DNA of 64,000 bases, from the NCBI RefSeq assembly GCF_030463565.1, contig NC_134644.1:127097388-127161387 (forward strand). The letters are read 5' to 3'. The notes beneath the pieces were generated by a model. That model did no database searches and was not told where the DNA came from. It worked only from the letters and a program-made list of their open reading frames with translations. The first letter of the stretch is position 1, and the number at the start of each line of letters is the position of its first letter. Made by a program: the position numbers and the translations under genes. The DNA is from Pelecanus crispus (Eukaryota; Chordata; Aves; Pelecaniformes; Pelecanidae). Below are positions 58,239 to 64,000 of the stretch, one piece after another.

Positions 58239-59918
58239 ACTTTAAACCATTTGAGCTCCACAGGTCAGTAGCATTCCCTATGAACCTTAAAAAAGTGTGG
58301 ACTAACAACCATGCACGTAACTGGTGTTAAAACTTAATTTAATGTATTTCAGCAGGTTTAGGTATTTTTATGTGTTGCTTTCTTGTTCATGTTGCATCTT
58401 TGTTCCTTTCCTTGCCTGATTTTACTTTTCTTTCTTATCTGTAGTGATGCATGGATTACAGAGACAAATTCATAGTATGGAGCTACCGTGAAAGACATGT
58501 CTTATGACATGCACCTTCTTCTACTTGGATTTTATAACTTCCTTATTGTAACTGCAGCTGCTCAAAGACAAAAGTCCTATCAGGAGAATTATTACTCCCA
58601 TTTCAGCTTCTTTTAATATTTTAGTACTTGGAAACTACTCTTTACCTTTTTCTTAATCACCATCAGCAAGAGCTCCATGAATATCTGTTTAAGAACTTAT
58701 GTTAAAATAAGGTTGTAGTGCATTTTCCCTTCTTATTTTCATCCCTCTTTCCTCTTTTTCATGTATTGTGTACCCTCCATCCTCAGAATCTTCTTGCTGT
58801 TTTCTCCTCTTCATCCATCTCTATGCACTTCCTTTCTTCCCCCACTCTGTACCCTACCCTACCCTCCTCTCCTAACCATTTACCCATCTTTCTTCACACA
58901 AAGGGCTTTGAACTTTTACCAGGCTGCTGATAATCCCCCAATGACTAAAGCCGTTAATCAAAAATGAATACAAAAGATTTGAGTGGGGCATTTCCCACAA
59001 TAGAAGTCAGTCCTCCTGTTAACCTCACACAAGCAGCTGGAAAAGACAATGCTGGATTTTTTCCAGGATGCTGTTCTTGTACCCTGTTTGGGACTCCATC
59101 TTTCAATTCATTTATTTAGTAATGGGTGGCTAGAAAATAACATATATTTTCTGCTTAGGAGAAGGAAAGTTAGTTTTCTGTTCTTTTATTCACCCTGCTG
59201 TCTTTGGGCAGTGAAGATAGTCTATTGTGCAGTTCAGCCTGACTTGTATTTTAGTTGTGTGGGAGCACTGGCAATAACTGTACTGTTCCTCTTTCTCCTC
59301 CCGAATTATTTAAGTGATGTTCTAAAGAGAATTGCTTTAGTTTGTGAGTAGCAGCTCAGCCTATAGTTTGACCAAGCAGATGTTGATAAAATGTTCCTGA
59401 TTTTTGTCAGCTACCTGACCTTCAGATCCCTGCAGGCAGCTTCCAGAAATGGAAGAGGCTCAGGCCAGTTCCAGCTAACTGTACTCTGGCCACACAATCA
59501 GCATCAACAAGCCCACTAGACTGATCTGCCTGCTGCTTTTTGGACCACAGCACAGTATCAGACCACACTTGGTTCGTGCTTAGAAGAATCGTTTTCTGTC
59601 AGCATGATAACTGATAGCTGCAGGAGTGGTGGCTGCTTCTCTGGCAAAGCTTCCCACTTTCTGCAGGAATGTTCATGGGTGGCAAAAAGGCCGACTTTCT
59701 AGTTCGCCTTTCTTCGTGCTGTCCCTCTGCTTGTGTTCCCTCTAGTGGCTGAAATGCAAACGATTGAGCTGATCTGATTTCAGGTATTCGCAAGCAGCTG
59801 TGTATATAAGGTAAACTAAACATTCCATCAATTATATAGAGGTTCTCTTCTGATTTTGTAGGTGAGCTGAGCATTCAGGATTTCTCTCTTATGTGAAGCT
59901 GAGAGTCTTGGCTCTGCT
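58239..59918 (+). other. Intron 1 sequence, nothing firmly recognised
   Basis: A pyrimidine-rich stretch lies at 58720-58900. A minus-strand frame at 59874-59599 is in line with the gypsy-type remnant at 59919-60560 but has no motif. Confidence 0.4.
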
Positions 59919-60560
59919 CTAGAGTTTTCTTGTTAACAGTTCACTGGAAAGTGTCTTTTCTCCAGTGTGGCAACTGATTTTTTTGAGCAGTTGTCGATGC
60001 ACAGAAGATGATAGATGCCATGGCGAGAAAAGGAATTTGGATTTCTTCTTGTCCCATATAACTGACATGACTTTTCCAATGAAACTGGGAATGTTTGTGT
60101 TTGTGGCATCTGGGTAATTATTTAACATCTGAAGTAGTGGGTTGATACATGTAGGGGATACAAACATACCAATTTGTCAGGCTGCTGCCATTTGCTGGAA
60201 GGTTTGATTTCCACTGTTCTTGGTAGGATCTGAGTTGTCTTCTCTTTGAGCCATTAACTAGGGTTTGAATGAACACCAAGAATGTGTTCAGTGCAATGAC
60301 TACTTCTGTTCTCTTCCAGATTGTCCTGATGGGTATCAAATTATTTGTCCCAGTTATTTAGCGGCTGTCCCTTTTTAAGGCTGTGGTTGAATGGCAGGAA
60401 TAAATAGAGCATATTTGATCCTCTGTGATAGAGGGTGCAGTCAGTGCAAACCATTCTTCCACCATTGTCCTTCTTAACAAAATACATCGAAACAATCATA
60501 CTCTTCATGACAGTACTTTGGCATGTTTTAATTTCAGCACTATTAGTCACTGCCCATATA
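59919..60560 (-). pseudogene. Sushi-ichi/chromovirus-like gypsy reverse transcriptase remnant
   Basis: Minus-strand pieces in order: NSAEIKTCQSTV, YFVKKDNGGRMVC (60478-60446), an NNLIPIR...WKR segment (about 60346-60311), then LVFIQTLVN (about 60278-60252). Further on is a stretch like the start of gypsy RNase H (DKKKSKFLFSPWHLSS). These follow the sushi-ichi pattern (AEIxxMxxYI, FFVKKKDGG, YNLIRIR..DEWKT, AVFQALVN). The YxDD box is missing, so an internal deletion is likely. Stops and shifts make it non-functional. Confidence 0.55.

Positions 60561-64000
<3,440 letters not shown>

Overview
This is vertebrate nuclear DNA, almost certainly from a bird. The repeats show it: CR1 LINE 3' ends with the TTCCAACCTCAA...TTCTGTGATTCT signature, two ERVL-type solo LTRs of a family common in birds, and few other repeats. 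Most of the window is AT-rich intron or intergenic sequence, broken by two CpG islands. Most long open frames lie in the GC-rich islands or in repeat fossils and are not genes.

Layout. (1) About 1-15.1 kb, minus strand: the 5' part of a gene running off the left edge. I found its coding exons by splice-site and reading-frame agreement at 1279-1406, 1475-1526 and 2877-2924, with a possible start-codon exon at 3294-3374. Its promoter would be the CpG island at 14.45-15.62 kb, which holds an RFX X-box and a strong minus-strand splice donor. Position, orientation and a coiled-coil-like peptide fit CCDC178, the gene lying head to head with ASXL3 in mammals. (2) About 15.6-37.5 kb: intergenic, with CR1 pieces, a hexanucleotide repeat, a solo LTR (27.1-27.7 kb) and a degraded Ty3/gypsy pol relic (about 33.0-35.4 kb, minus). 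(3) 37.5-39.35 kb: a CpG-island promoter with ZNF143/THAP11-type and CRE sites, and exon 1 of ASXL3 on the plus strand (start codon at 38668). (4) 38.7-63.6 kb: ASXL3 intron 1 (24.9 kb), with a MIR relic, an inverted repeat, two more gypsy-type pol fragments and a second solo LTR in opposite orientation. (5) 63582-63664: ASXL3 exon 2; the gene continues past the right edge.

Function. ASXL3 encodes the chromatin cofactor of the BAP1 (PR-DUB) H2A deubiquitinase; exons 1-2 encode the start of its HARE-HTH domain. The left gene looks like a cilia- or testis-type coiled-coil gene under RFX control. The two genes diverge from separate CpG islands about 23 kb apart and show no sign of a shared pathway. 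The most unusual content is the set of Ty3/gypsy pol fossils, because bird genomes are dominated by CR1 and ERV sequences. All identifications come from reading the sequence; no database search was run.
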